A stretch of DNA of 64,000 nt from Limiplasma sp048370855 (lineage in GTDB: Bacteria > Bacillota > Clostridia > Christensenellales > Aristaeellaceae), in assembly GCA_048370855.1 (NCBI GenBank), contig DBGEOK010000049.1:19233-83232 (forward strand). The letters are read 5' to 3'. The notes beneath the pieces were generated by a model. The model did no database searches and had not been told where the DNA came from. It saw only the letters and a list, made by a program, of their open reading frames with translations. Both the position numbers and the translations under genes were made by a program. Positions 17,159 through 26,519 of the stretch are shown piece by piece (within the stretch, counting starts at the first letter, position 1; each line of letters begins with the position of its first letter).

Positions 17159-17199
17159 AAAACCACCCCGGCCGCCGCTACACGCGGCGACCGGGGTGG
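17159..17199 (-). terminator. Intrinsic terminator of the GH3 gene at 17218
   Basis: On the minus strand a 16-bp stem beginning CCACCCCGG, with one G-T pair and a 5-base loop, is followed by TTTT. It separates GH3 copies 2 and 3. Confidence 0.85.
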
Positions 17200-17217
17200 C
17201 TCCCTGTTAGCGGAGAG

Positions 17218-19671
17218 TCATTCCACGATATTGATATTCTTGCTCAAATTACCAACGGTAATGGTGTGTTCGCCCGGCTCGTTGACCGTAAGCGTCATCT
17301 CTACGACGCGCCAGCTACCGCCGTTGACCGCCATAATCTTTTCCGCGATTACGGAGCCGTCGCACTGCGCCGAAACGGTGGCGATGCCGTCATCGCCGTT
17401 GTTCCACAGCAGAACGTAGGCGGGGAAGGGCTCGCCGGCCTTGGTTTCCACCACGGATTCATAGCTGGTCGAGGTAGAGCCGTTGGACTCGGTCACTACC
17501 TCATGGGTCGCGCGGGGCAGCACCAGCGTGTCGTATACAAATTCGGGCTGAGCGCCGTACTTCATGCCATACTGATACTGGATCAGGGGATCGCCCCAAT
17601 TGCCGGGTACGGTGTGGTTCTCGCTGGTCTTCATGGTGGCCAGCAGCATCATGCGCACCCACGGGCTCGCGCCCTGATCGCCCGCCAGATCCTTCCACTG
17701 GCTGTTGTCCATCGCGGCATCGCGGGCGATTTCCTTGACCACCATGCCGGAGGGTTCGGCATCTCCAAAGAGGAGCTGAGCCAACACGATGGGCTCTGTG
17801 GTGGTTATGAAGCCGCCGGCGCCCGTGCCATGGTCCGCGGGACGGGAGAAGGTGAGCGCCAGCAGCGCGTCGGCGTTCTCGATCAGATAGGTGCTGGGGT
17901 CCACGCAGTTGGCGATGACCACCAGCTTCTTTCCGGCGTCCTTCGCGTCGTCAATCATCAGCTCGGCGGCGTCGTTGATCTGGGTGCAGTCCGCGATGAC
18001 GACGTCCGCGTTCTCGATTTCATCAACCAATTCGGCATAATCGGGCAAAACCTTTTTGTAGCCGTCCAGGGTGATGGCGGAAGCGGTGGAACCGATATAG
18101 ACCTTGATGTTCTTTGTAAGGGGCAGCAGGTTGTCGTCGTTTTTAATCAGGATCGCGGATTCCGCCTGGAGCTGGCGCTCCAGAGCGACAACGTCCGGAT
18201 TGCGGGCCGCGGTCAGCGTATCGTTGTCCACCACATCCCAGGGCTGCGCGATATACTCGGCGGAGGCGGCGAGGGCCAGCGCCTTGTTGACATCGGAATA
18301 GGGGTTTTCAAACAGGCCCAGCTCGAATTTGTCCTTCAAGACGCGATAACAGGTTTCCCAGCAGCGCTCTTCCGAGATAAGCCCCTCGCTGATGACCGTA
18401 TTCATCGCGCCGCGGTCGGCGGTCGCCATATGGCCGTCGCCGGAATAATCGGCCGCGGGGCTGCCAATCTGATCCAGGCCCAGGTTGATGGTGAAGGCAT
18501 AGCGCTCGGGAATGGACAGGCTGAGGATATCCACGCCGTCCACCGTGACGCCGGAGGAGTTGCTGTCGCCCTGATCGCCCCAATCGGACACGATGATGCC
18601 CTCAAAGCCCAGGGTGTTGCGCAGATAATCCATGGTTTCCTTGTCGTAGTCCACATGCACCGTGTTGGACAGGCCGGTGCCGTAGCCGTTGGTCATGACC
18701 CACTTGGGATTGCTTTCCAAAGCGATTTTCCAGGCGGTCATCCAGTTGTCCACGGTTTGGGCGTCGCTGCGGGCGTTCTGGAAGGAGGAATCGCCGCCGC
18801 GGGCGATAAAGTGCTTCATGCAGGCTTCGGTGCCGCCCTCCACCTGAATGGCGGCCACTTCTTCCTTGGTCATGTTTCCGGCATACTCGGGATCCTCGCC
18901 GTTCCAGGAGCCCAGCTCCTGGCTGTAGGGATGGAGCACCACATGGATGCCCACCGCGCGGCTTTCCAAGGAATACTCTGTCCACAGCTTCTTTGAAAGC
19001 TCCGGATCATTGGCCGCGCCGAAAGCGTCATGGGCGGTGTCGATCATGCCGCCCCACGCGTTGTACTGACGGTCGTTGGAAATGACAATGGGGATGCCCA
19101 GGCGGGAATCCTCGCCCAGCGCCTGCATGGCGTTATGATACACGATTTGCTGCGCGGGGGTGCCGTTGGTGTTGTCAAGGTGGGTGGTGATGTTCAGTTT
19201 ATTGATATAATACCACATGGACTTGGCGGGGAAAGATACGTCTCCGCCGTCCGTCACGCTAACGGTCTCATCCGTGGAGAACATATAGCGATCATCAGCA
19301 AAGTCTACGCCGGTCGGATCGCCGCAGGTATTCACATGGAAGAAAAGGCCGGCTTTTTCTTCCAGCGTCATCTGGTCATAGAGGTCCCTGACGCGCGCGT
19401 CGATATCCTGCCGCCAGTCCTCATAAACGTCAAGCTGGCCGTTGCCGTTCAAATCCTTGAACGTAAGGCCGTCCGCCTCCAGAAGGGCCGTTACGCCGCT
19501 TAGATAGCCCAGCTCGATTTGCTCGCCCGCGGCGGGAATGACGGCGATGGCTTCATTGACCTGGTCATAGCTTGTAAAGCGGGGCGTATCGGCCGCCTCT
19601 TGTGCCAACGCGGGCAGCCCGAGGCTGCCAACGAGCATGACGACGGTTAGAAACAGGGACAGTTTTCTCAT
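17218..19671 (-). CDS. Secreted family 3 glycoside hydrolase, large subtype (copy 3)
   Basis: The product has 817 residues. It starts with a signal peptide (MRKLSLFLTVVMLVGSLGLPALA), and AAAGGTGG precedes the ATG. KDLNGNGQLDVYEDW (72-86) is a good EF-hand-like loop with Asp/Asn at alternating positions. The catalytic domain has KHF at 286-288 and the probable nucleophile D363 in GIIVSDWGDQG. The segment HPYSQELGSWNGEDPEY (about 247-263) is shared by the large copies and replaces the RWGR region of classical GH3. A C-terminal beta-sandwich follows (about 735-817). Long stretches match copy 1 (QWKDLAGDQGASP, NWGDPL, QYGM.YG), so the two arose by duplication and may have related substrates. Confidence 0.88.
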   Translation of the reverse strand: MRKLSLFLTVVMLVGSLGLPALAQEAADTPRFTSYDQVNEAIAVIPAAGEQIELGYLSGVTALLEADGLTFKDLNGNGQLDVYEDWRQDIDARVRDLYDQMTLEEKAGLFFHVNTCGDPTGVDFADDRYMFSTDETVSVTDGGDVSFPAKSMWYYINKLNITTHLDNTNGTPAQQIVYHNAMQALGEDSRLGIPIVISNDRQYNAWGGMIDTAHDAFGAANDPELSKKLWTEYSLESRAVGIHVVLHPYSQELGSWNGEDPEYAGNMTKEEVAAIQVEGGTEACMKHFIARGGDSSFQNARSDAQTVDNWMTAWKIALESNPKWVMTNGYGTGLSNTVHVDYDKETMDYLRNTLGFEGIIVSDWGDQGDSNSSGVTVDGVDILSLSIPERYAFTINLGLDQIGSPAADYSGDGHMATADRGAMNTVISEGLISEERCWETCYRVLKDKFELGLFENPYSDVNKALALAASAEYIAQPWDVVDNDTLTAARNPDVVALERQLQAESAILIKNDDNLLPLTKNIKVYIGSTASAITLDGYKKVLPDYAELVDEIENADVVIADCTQINDAAELMIDDAKDAGKKLVVIANCVDPSTYLIENADALLALTFSRPADHGTGAGGFITTTEPIVLAQLLFGDAEPSGMVVKEIARDAAMDNSQWKDLAGDQGASPWVRMMLLATMKTSENHTVPGNWGDPLIQYQYGMKYGAQPEFVYDTLVLPRATHEVVTESNGSTSTSYESVVETKAGEPFPAYVLLWNNGDDGIATVSAQCDGSVIAEKIMAVNGGSWRVVEMTLTVNEPGEHTITVGNLSKNINIVE

Positions 19672-19740
19672 GGTACAACCACCTTTCTTGATTTGGAGAT
19701 AGACTCTCCTTTTTCAACAGCATAGCGTACTTCTTGCTCT

Positions 19741-19767
19741 TTCGATTATGGAATCGAGGTACAAAGG
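19741..19767 (-). promoter_or_regulatory. Shared upstream motif, copy C
   Basis: TTCGATTATGG followed by AATCGAGGTACAAAGG, 70-96 bp upstream of the GH3 start at 19671; resembles 7828-7865 and 11401-11435. Confidence 0.35.
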
Positions 19768-19820
19768 CTTGGATAAACCATGCGATTATGAAGAAAACAG
19801 GAGAATCCGGTCATTTTGCT

Positions 19821-19854
19821 ATAAAAAATCGGGCGGGCTTAGCGGCCCGTCCGA
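19821..19854 (-). terminator. Intrinsic terminator of the CBM9-like gene at 19873
   Basis: Minus-strand 10-bp stem TCGGACGGGC/GCCCGCCCGA (one G-T pair), 6-base loop, then TTTTTT. Confidence 0.85.
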
Positions 19855-19872
19855 ATGGAAACCTCGTTTGAC

Positions 19873-20658
19873 TTATTCCGCCAGCGTTACTAAGCCCCAC
19901 TGGCTGGGATTGGCGTTGATCTTCAAACTGCCGCACCAGGCCATCTGCGGGATGTATTCCGTGCCGGGGCAGGGATAGCTGATATCGGTGATGGCAAAGT
20001 TGCAGCTCAGGGTATCGCCCACGGCGGGGGCGTACACCTCGATTTTATTATTGGAAAAGCAGGCCCAGGGAATGATGGCTTCCCAAATAAAACCGGTAGC
20101 GGTAAGCTGAACGGCGCATTCGTAACCGTCCAAAACGCTTTCGCCGCCGTCCATGCCTACGCTCACAAAGCGCAGCCTGGCATCCTTAGGCACCATGGAA
20201 CGGTCGATGGCGGTATCCCAGTAGCCTTCATCCATTACAAAGTATACCAGAAAATCGTTCGTGCCGTATTCCTGCCGCTCGGGGTCGGCGTTGGGATCGG
20301 TGGATATATACAGCTTCAGGTTATCCTCGCCGTCGATGGGCAGCATTTCAATGGCGCCCAAGGGGGTGTCCTCCGTCACGTCGGCGGCCATGTACAGGTT
20401 TTCCTCATCCCAGGAGAGGTAGAACTTGGCGGAGCAGTCGTTGGCGCCCTGCCAGAACACGACGTCCCGGATGACCTGAGCGGCGTCCTCCACGATGGCG
20501 GGCGAATCCAAATTCCATTCGTCCAGCTTGCCGTCAATCACAATCCCATTGGCCTTGTGCGCGGTGATGTTGGGGCGGGCCGTTTCTTCTGCCAGCGCGG
20601 GGGCGGTCAGCATCATGGCAGCCATCACTCCGGCAATGAATTTGATCGGTTTTTTCAT
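19873..20658 (-). CDS. Secreted CBM9-like (DOMON-type) sugar-binding protein
   Basis: This 261-residue protein has a signal peptide (cleavage near residue 23, APALA) and one family 9 carbohydrate-binding fold. Diagnostic features are IVIDGKLDEWNL at the start, YLSWDEENLYMAADVTEDTP, the mid-domain STDPNADPERQEYGTNDF, WEAIIPWACF and the C-terminal NPSQWGLVTL. CBM9 modules bind chain ends of plant or other polysaccharides and are usually attached to xylanases; here the domain is free. A second free copy is at 41166-41978, next to the sugar transporter. It ends in a terminator, and the beta-helix gene lies about 130 bp upstream. A role in capturing oligosaccharides at the surface is inferred. Confidence 0.8.
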   Translation of the reverse strand: MKKPIKFIAGVMAAMMLTAPALAEETARPNITAHKANGIVIDGKLDEWNLDSPAIVEDAAQVIRDVVFWQGANDCSAKFYLSWDEENLYMAADVTEDTPLGAIEMLPIDGEDNLKLYISTDPNADPERQEYGTNDFLVYFVMDEGYWDTAIDRSMVPKDARLRFVSVGMDGGESVLDGYECAVQLTATGFIWEAIIPWACFSNNKIEVYAPAVGDTLSCNFAITDISYPCPGTEYIPQMAWCGSLKINANPSQWGLVTLAE

Positions 20659-20789
20659 GTGTTTACTCCTTTCGTCAGCGGAAGATATCCATCTGCGTGC
20701 CCTTTTTCGACGATGTCATCATAACAGATTTTTGACAAGGGTAAGCAGGATATTCATACACAGAAAACGGGAAAATCTGAAACCGGCTC

Positions 20790-22223
20790 TTATGGGACGA
20801 GGCAAAACGCATCCGATGCCTGCGACACATCCATGGGCAGATCCAGCGTATTCCCGGCCCATACGCTGCCGCCGAGCGTTCCGACCGCCTGCACGCTGGC
20901 GGCGGCGTCGCCCGTGAACGTATTGCCGCTGAAACGGCTAAAGCCGATATCCCGCAGGTACAGCGCGCAGCATTGGCTCCCGTCAAACAGATTGTCCGCC
21001 ACATCAACGGAAACGCCGCCGTAGGCCATCACGGCCACCCAGTTGTTTCGCAGCGTATTATGGGTAAAGGCCGCGGGCGTGGCGTCCAGCCGCACGCCGC
21101 ACACGGTGCAGCGCTCCGCCGTGCAGCCGGTCATCAGCACATGGCCCTCCTTTTGCAGGTTAAATCCATTTTCGCAATCAATCGCGGCGCAGCTTTGCAG
21201 CGTGTTGCCGCCGCCGCCCGCCATAAAGTACCCCTGCCCCGTGCCGCTCGCCGTGCAGTCGATCATGGCGCTGTCCCGCACGAGGGAAAAGAACAGGCCC
21301 TGATCGCAGTCCGTCGCGCCGCATTCCCACAGCAGGATATGCCGGCTGGCGCGGATATCCAGGCCATGGTTCGTTTGGGCGGCAGTGCAGTTTCGCAGGA
21401 GGCCGCCGTCGCATTTTGCCGCATAGATGCCAAAAACGCCGCAGCGATCCGCTTTGCAGTTTTCCAACAGGATGCTGCGGTTGTACAGCAGCACCATGCC
21501 CATGGAACCATCGGAAACGTCCGCGTTGCGGACGATCACCTCGTCACAATCGCAGCAGATAATCTCCCCGGCATCCTCGGGAGCCGTAACCAGCGGCTCG
21601 GACGCGGCATAGAACAGCGGTTTTCCATTCACCGTGCAGTTTTCAATGGTATGGGAAGTAAAGTACCCCACGTCCTCCCCCACCTCGAACAGCCCGGTGA
21701 GTACGGGCAGCCCCTTGCTGCTTTCAGAAAGCGGCGGCCCGGCCAGGGAGATGCCGCAGCCGGTAAAAGCGCAGTCCCGCGCCGTCATGCGATAGACGCC
21801 GCCGCACCATATGCCGCAGGAGGAGGTGCGCCAGGCTTCGTCGGCGAGGGAGACGCGGCAGTTTTCTACGCTCATATCATCGCCAACCGCATAAATGCCG
21901 GTGCGGCGGAAGCGGATATCTATGCCCTGAAGCGCCACCTTGTCGGCTTCCACCCGAATCGCCGCCTGAAACGCCGGCGCGTCAACGACCGGGGAAGCGC
22001 CGGCGGCAGCCCGCAGGGTAATCGCTTTGGCGACGACCAGCGGGAACGTTTCGTTTTCTTCCGTATAAAAGCCGTCGCCCAGCTCGATAACGTCTCCGTC
22101 GTTGCAAAGAGCCAGCGCTTCCGTCACGCTCATGCCCTCGGGCGATACGGCATAGGTTTCCGCGCTGGCCGCCAGCGGCAGCAAAACCAGCAGCAAAATC
22201 CACAGGATTCTTTTCACACTCAT
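20790..22223 (-). CDS. Secreted right-handed parallel beta-helix protein
   Basis: The product has 477 residues. I start it at the ATG at 22223 (the GTG two codons later is possible), ahead of the signal peptide VKRILWILLLVLLPLAASA. The rest consists of many short repeats of the type IENCTVNG, LLENCKADRCGVFGIYAAKC, LRNCTAAQTNHGLDIRAS and MIDCTASGTGQGYF, the coil pattern of right-handed beta-helices (pectate-lyase-like or NosD/CASH folds). Cys residues recur at the same place in successive coils. Such proteins bind or cleave polysaccharides, but I see no recognisable catalytic triad. It follows a GH3 gene by 68 bp with no terminator between, so it is probably co-transcribed with it. Confidence 0.78.
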   Translation of the reverse strand: MSVKRILWILLLVLLPLAASAETYAVSPEGMSVTEALALCNDGDVIELGDGFYTEENETFPLVVAKAITLRAAAGASPVVDAPAFQAAIRVEADKVALQGIDIRFRRTGIYAVGDDMSVENCRVSLADEAWRTSSCGIWCGGVYRMTARDCAFTGCGISLAGPPLSESSKGLPVLTGLFEVGEDVGYFTSHTIENCTVNGKPLFYAASEPLVTAPEDAGEIICCDCDEVIVRNADVSDGSMGMVLLYNRSILLENCKADRCGVFGIYAAKCDGGLLRNCTAAQTNHGLDIRASRHILLWECGATDCDQGLFFSLVRDSAMIDCTASGTGQGYFMAGGGGNTLQSCAAIDCENGFNLQKEGHVLMTGCTAERCTVCGVRLDATPAAFTHNTLRNNWVAVMAYGGVSVDVADNLFDGSQCCALYLRDIGFSRFSGNTFTGDAAASVQAVGTLGGSVWAGNTLDLPMDVSQASDAFCLVP

Positions 22224-22291
22224 CACACCGTTCGTAAACCGGAAGCCGGAAGGCAGGCAGCGCCCGCCTCCCGGCAAAGGAATGGATAGCA

Positions 22292-24796
22292 TTATTCTTC
22301 CACATTGATGGTAATGGTATTTTCGCCCACCGTCAGCAGGTGGTCGCCCGCGCCTTCCAGCGGCACGTCAATCCTGACGATGACGAAGGAGCCGCCTTCC
22401 ACGCTGATGTATTTGCTGGCTAGCAGGGTATCGCCCTCCTTGACCGCCACCAGGGCGGAGCCATCCGCGCCGTTGTTCTGGGCGATCATGTACAAGGGGG
22501 CGCTTTCGCCGCTCTTGACCTTTTTGTTCAGCGCGCTGACCGACGTGCTGGTAGAACCGTTGGACTCGGTTTCCACCGTTTCGACCATCTGATCGCTGAC
22601 CAGAGTGTCAATCACAATATCGGCCTTTTCGCCGTACCTCATGCCGAAGCCGACCGGAACCACCACATCGCCCAGGTTTGTGGGCAGAACGGCGGCGGGG
22701 TTTTGGCGCACGGTGGCGGCCATGTACAGGCGGGTCTGGGTGTCCACCCCGGTATCAAATTGCAGCTCGCCCCAATCCAGATTGGCGTCGTCGTCGGTCC
22801 GGCCGATTTCAAACACGGTGGAGCCGGTCGGCTGCTTTTCGCCATAGAGCATATCGGCGATGACGGAGGGCAGGGTCTTGTGATAGAAGCTGCCCATGGA
22901 GGAGCCGTGGTCGGGCGTGCAATCATAGGTAAGCAGCAGCACCGCGGCGCTGTTTTCAATTGCCCAGGCGTCGGGCTCGTTGGAGACGCCGCCGTCAAAG
23001 AGCAGCACCAGGGGCTTCGCTTCATCCTGAGCGTCCCCGATGAACATTTCGGTGGAATCGTCCATGGCGGTTACGTGCGCCACCACCACGTCGGCTTCGC
23101 CGAGGTCCTCCACAACGGCGGCATAAGCGCCGATGGCTTCGCTGTCCATGGCCACGGTATCCTTGGAGGTACCGGTGACATACACCTTGGCGTCACGGCT
23201 GAGAGGAAGCACGTCGCCCTCGTTTTTCAACAGCACGCTGGATTCAGTCTGAAGGCGGATGTCCATTTCGTTCATTTCAGCGGTGCGGGCGCGGTAGATA
23301 TCCTCGATGGTATTGAGCTCAAAGGCTTCGGCCTGGTACTCGTCGCTGGCGCACAGCTCCAGCGCCTCGTCCAGGGAGGAATAGGGGTCTTCAAACAGGC
23401 CCAGCTCAAACTTATTGCGCAGCACACGCTTGGCGTGGCGATCCACGGTTTCCTTGGCCAGGCTGCCGTTATCCAGTTGCTCCTTGATGGTTTCGGGCCA
23501 CATGGGCTGCATCATGCCGGGATAGCGGGCGGTAACGGCGTCATAATCGGTGGGTACGTCGGGTTCCACCATGAAGAAGCAGCCCACCTGGTCCACGTCG
23601 GCATTCAGAATGATGGCGTACAGCTCGCCCACGGAGCAGGAGGACAGATCAACGCCCTCGGGGGTGACGCCGCTGGCGGCGGGTACCTGCATCCACATGG
23701 GCCAGTCGGTGACGACGCAGCCGTCATAGCCCAGCGTCTCACGCAGGATGGCCATGGACTGGCTGTCATAGCACACGTTGCAGTCGTTGAGCAGCGTGCC
23801 GTTGTTGAGCATCACCCAACCGGAGCCGTTGTCGATTACGGCGCTCTTCCAGCCCACCAGCCAGGAATCCAGCAGATTCGCGGCGCTCTTGGCCCCGGAA
23901 TAGGAGGAACGGCCGCCGCGGGCCATGAAATGCTTGGTGCAGGCGTTGACGCCGTTTTCCTGGTAGGCTTTGGTTTCGGTACCCACCATCCTGGCGATGT
24001 AGTTTACATCGTCGCCGTACCAGGAGCCGATCTCCACACCATAGGAATGGAAGGGCACATGGAAGCCTATGGCGCGCTCTTCCTTGGCGTATTGGGCCAC
24101 CATGTCGTAGAGCAGCTCCTCGTCATGGGCCGTGCCGAAGGCGTAGTTGGGCATGTTGACCATGCCGGCCCAGGTGTTGTAGCTGCGGTCGCAACTGAGC
24201 ACCACCGGAACGCCCAGCCGGGCGGATTCGGCAATTTCCTGAAAAGCGTTGTTTTCATAGATCAGGGTATCCGGGGCGCCGTTGACGTTGTGCAGGTATG
24301 TGGTCACATTGTCGGAAATGATGGAATGGTACATGGGCACGTAGCAGTTGCCGTCCTGATCCGTATAGGTGGGCTCGCTGGAATACAGCCAATCCTCAGT
24401 GTACGGATACATGGAGGTGAAGGTGCCTCCGGTGGAGGCGTGCCACAGCAGGCCGATCTCCTCGTCAAGGGTCATCTGGCTCAGCAGATCGTCCACGCGG
24501 GCGCCGATATCCTGACGCCAATCCTCGTAAACATCTAGCTGGCCGTTGCCGTTGAGATCCTTGAACTTTAGCCCGTCGGCCTCGAGGATCTCCTTGGTGC
24601 GGGCCTCCAGGCGAACCTGGCCGGTGGCCTCGTTGGCTTCGACGATCACTTCATTGACGGCATAAGGCTTGTTAAAGGTGGTCGGGTCCGTCATCGAGGT
24701 GGTCGTCGCCGCGTTGAAATACTGCTGCTCGCCCAAGGCGGTGCTCAGGCAGGACAGCGCCAGTATGACGGCGACAATCAGAGAGAATTTTTTCAT
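22292..24796 (-). CDS. Secreted family 3 glycoside hydrolase, large subtype (copy 4)
   Basis: The product has 834 residues. AAAGGAG precedes the ATG at 24796, and the signal peptide is MKKFSLIVAVILALSCLSTALG. KDLNGNGQLDVYEDW (79-93) is the EF-hand-like loop. KHF is at 288-290, and the expected nucleophile is D364 in GCVVTDWPMWMQ, where the residue after TDW is Pro, unlike the other copies. The segment HSYGVEIGSWYGDD replaces the RWGR region of classical GH3. The C-terminal beta-sandwich ends in GEN...NVEE. It is the first gene of a probable unit with the beta-helix protein, and it is divergent from the AraC-type response regulator at 25035, which may control it. Confidence 0.88.
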   Translation of the reverse strand: MKKFSLIVAVILALSCLSTALGEQQYFNAATTTSMTDPTTFNKPYAVNEVIVEANEATGQVRLEARTKEILEADGLKFKDLNGNGQLDVYEDWRQDIGARVDDLLSQMTLDEEIGLLWHASTGGTFTSMYPYTEDWLYSSEPTYTDQDGNCYVPMYHSIISDNVTTYLHNVNGAPDTLIYENNAFQEIAESARLGVPVVLSCDRSYNTWAGMVNMPNYAFGTAHDEELLYDMVAQYAKEERAIGFHVPFHSYGVEIGSWYGDDVNYIARMVGTETKAYQENGVNACTKHFMARGGRSSYSGAKSAANLLDSWLVGWKSAVIDNGSGWVMLNNGTLLNDCNVCYDSQSMAILRETLGYDGCVVTDWPMWMQVPAASGVTPEGVDLSSCSVGELYAIILNADVDQVGCFFMVEPDVPTDYDAVTARYPGMMQPMWPETIKEQLDNGSLAKETVDRHAKRVLRNKFELGLFEDPYSSLDEALELCASDEYQAEAFELNTIEDIYRARTAEMNEMDIRLQTESSVLLKNEGDVLPLSRDAKVYVTGTSKDTVAMDSEAIGAYAAVVEDLGEADVVVAHVTAMDDSTEMFIGDAQDEAKPLVLLFDGGVSNEPDAWAIENSAAVLLLTYDCTPDHGSSMGSFYHKTLPSVIADMLYGEKQPTGSTVFEIGRTDDDANLDWGELQFDTGVDTQTRLYMAATVRQNPAAVLPTNLGDVVVPVGFGMRYGEKADIVIDTLVSDQMVETVETESNGSTSTSVSALNKKVKSGESAPLYMIAQNNGADGSALVAVKEGDTLLASKYISVEGGSFVIVRIDVPLEGAGDHLLTVGENTITINVEE

Positions 24797-24933
24797 GCTC
24801 CCTACTCCTTTCATTTTGCGGGCAGAACGACATTCCTCCGCATGGTTGATTTCATTATGGCAGGTCCTCCGGGACGCCGCGCAGGAAGAAAGCGCACACG
24901 GCGCTGGAAAAAACCGTTTTTTTCAGCCCGGAT

Positions 24934-24960
24934 AAGAACATCCGGCACAAGAGGCCGGCA
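24934..24960. promoter_or_regulatory. Candidate CCGGCA-type regulator site between GH3 and the response regulator
   Basis: AAGAACATCCGGCA (24934-24947) resembles the half-sites at 42114-42150; a second CCGGCA follows 13 bp later. A weak -10 (TATACT, 24998-25003) precedes the regulator. No gene lies in 24797-25034. Confidence 0.35.
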
Positions 24961-25034
24961 ATACCTGTACTGTGCTGAATTTTCCTACATAATGTGTTAT
25001 ACTGACGCTGTGAAATCTTTCCGGAGGGATCGCA

Positions 25035-26513
25035 ATGTATCGGGTTTTAATCGTAGACGATGAAATGCCGGCTCTGCGCTTTGTGCAAAGCATTATCGAG
25101 CAGTTTGCCCAAAACTTTGAGGTGGTCGGAACGGCGGCAAGCGGCGAGCAGGGTTTCCAGTTTTTGGAGCGGCATCCCGTCGATTTGCTGATTACGGATA
25201 TCGGTATGCGCGGGATGAATGGCATCGAGCTGGCCCAGGCGGCCCGGGCGATGCAGCCGAGCATCCATATCGTGGTCATCAGCGGATATGGCGAGTTTGA
25301 ATACGCCCAGGGCGCCATTCAGGCGGGAGTGGACGACTACCTTCTCAAACCAGTCAGCATCAGTAAAATGAACAACATCCTGCAGGCGCTGGAAAAGAAA
25401 ATGGACGCCAATACGTCTGATCTGGCCGCCTCCATTCTGCCCGCCATTGCCTGCGGACAACCCTATTCCAAGGAAAAGGCGTCGCAGCTTTACCGGCAGA
25501 AGGGGTTCCACTTTGCCCTGATCCGCTGGGGAAACCTGGATTTGAGTTTGCCCAAGGCTTTGGGGGCCACTTCGATGGTATTGCCCAAGGACGAATGCTT
25601 TCAGGCGCTTCGCGGCCGGGACGACGACGAGCGCGTCCTGGTTGCGCCGAGCATGCCTATGGAGGAATTTTTGAGCAACCTGAGCGTTTATATGACAAAG
25701 CCGGGCAACCTGCCTACCTGGACGGCCATCTATACGCCGACGGCCCGCGAAATCGAGTCCCTTCCCAGCTTTATCGAATGGGCGCTCAACCTGCTGTACC
25801 GCAAAACGGTGATTGGCAAGCACCAAATCATCCGGTTCGCGGGCGGACCGACCGCCGAGGAGCATATCCGTCTGCCGGCGGCGGATTTAAAGCAGCTTGC
25901 TTACTTCATTAGTATGGGCAAATACCGGATGATTAAGGAGTATTTCATCTCTCTGGCGGTAACCTGGGAACGGGAGCAGACGCCTCAGGTCCAGGCGTGG
26001 CACATGATCCGCCAGATCATTTACCAGACGGTTGCCGTGTATCAGCCCATTCAAAATCAATTGGAAGAAACCCTTGTGGAATTTAACGATATTCTCCGCT
26101 GCGCGTGTTCCTACGGCGACCTGATGTCCAGCACGTATTCGCTGCTTTTTGACAACGGCAGCATACGGGACCGGAAGCTGTCCACCCAGGAGCTCTACGA
26201 TTACGCAGTGAAATATATCGAGGAAAATTATGCGCAGCCCCTTGGCATGCAAAGCGTGTGCGACGAGATCGGCATTTCTCAAACCTATTTGAGCCGGCTG
26301 TTCCGCAAATACAGCGATACCACCTTTAACGCCTTCCTGACCCGCTGCCGCATGGAGGCCGCGATGAAGCTGCTCAGGGAAAAGCCTGATTTGCTGCTGC
26401 GGGATGTGGCGGCCTGCGTCGGCTACGATGATTCCAGCTATTTTACCAAGGTTTTCCATCAATACACCGGAAAAACGCCTTCCCAATTTACGGCAAAGGA
26501 TACGCAGCCATAG
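25035..26513 (+). CDS. YesN-type response regulator (receiver plus AraC helix-turn-helix)
   Basis: This 492-residue protein has an N-terminal receiver domain (1-120): the acidic pocket VDDE, phospho-acceptor D55 in LLITDIGMRGMNG, and the conserved Lys in YLLKPVS. A middle region of about 260 residues links to a C-terminal AraC-type DNA-binding domain (about 390-490) with GMQSVCDEIGISQTYLSRLFRKYSDTTF and AACVGYDDSSYFTKVFHQYTGKTPSQF. In this family phosphorylation by a YesM-type kinase activates transcription of carbohydrate genes. No kinase is adjacent. The only YesM-type kinase in the window is at 42236, at the other end of the sugar cluster, and is the likely partner. GGAGG precedes the ATG. 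Confidence 0.93.
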   Translation: MYRVLIVDDEMPALRFVQSIIEQFAQNFEVVGTAASGEQGFQFLERHPVDLLITDIGMRGMNGIELAQAARAMQPSIHIVVISGYGEFEYAQGAIQAGVDDYLLKPVSISKMNNILQALEKKMDANTSDLAASILPAIACGQPYSKEKASQLYRQKGFHFALIRWGNLDLSLPKALGATSMVLPKDECFQALRGRDDDERVLVAPSMPMEEFLSNLSVYMTKPGNLPTWTAIYTPTAREIESLPSFIEWALNLLYRKTVIGKHQIIRFAGGPTAEEHIRLPAADLKQLAYFISMGKYRMIKEYFISLAVTWEREQTPQVQAWHMIRQIIYQTVAVYQPIQNQLEETLVEFNDILRCACSYGDLMSSTYSLLFDNGSIRDRKLSTQELYDYAVKYIEENYAQPLGMQSVCDEIGISQTYLSRLFRKYSDTTFNAFLTRCRMEAAMKLLREKPDLLLRDVAACVGYDDSSYFTKVFHQYTGKTPSQFTAKDTQP

Positions 26514-26519
26514 CGCTTG

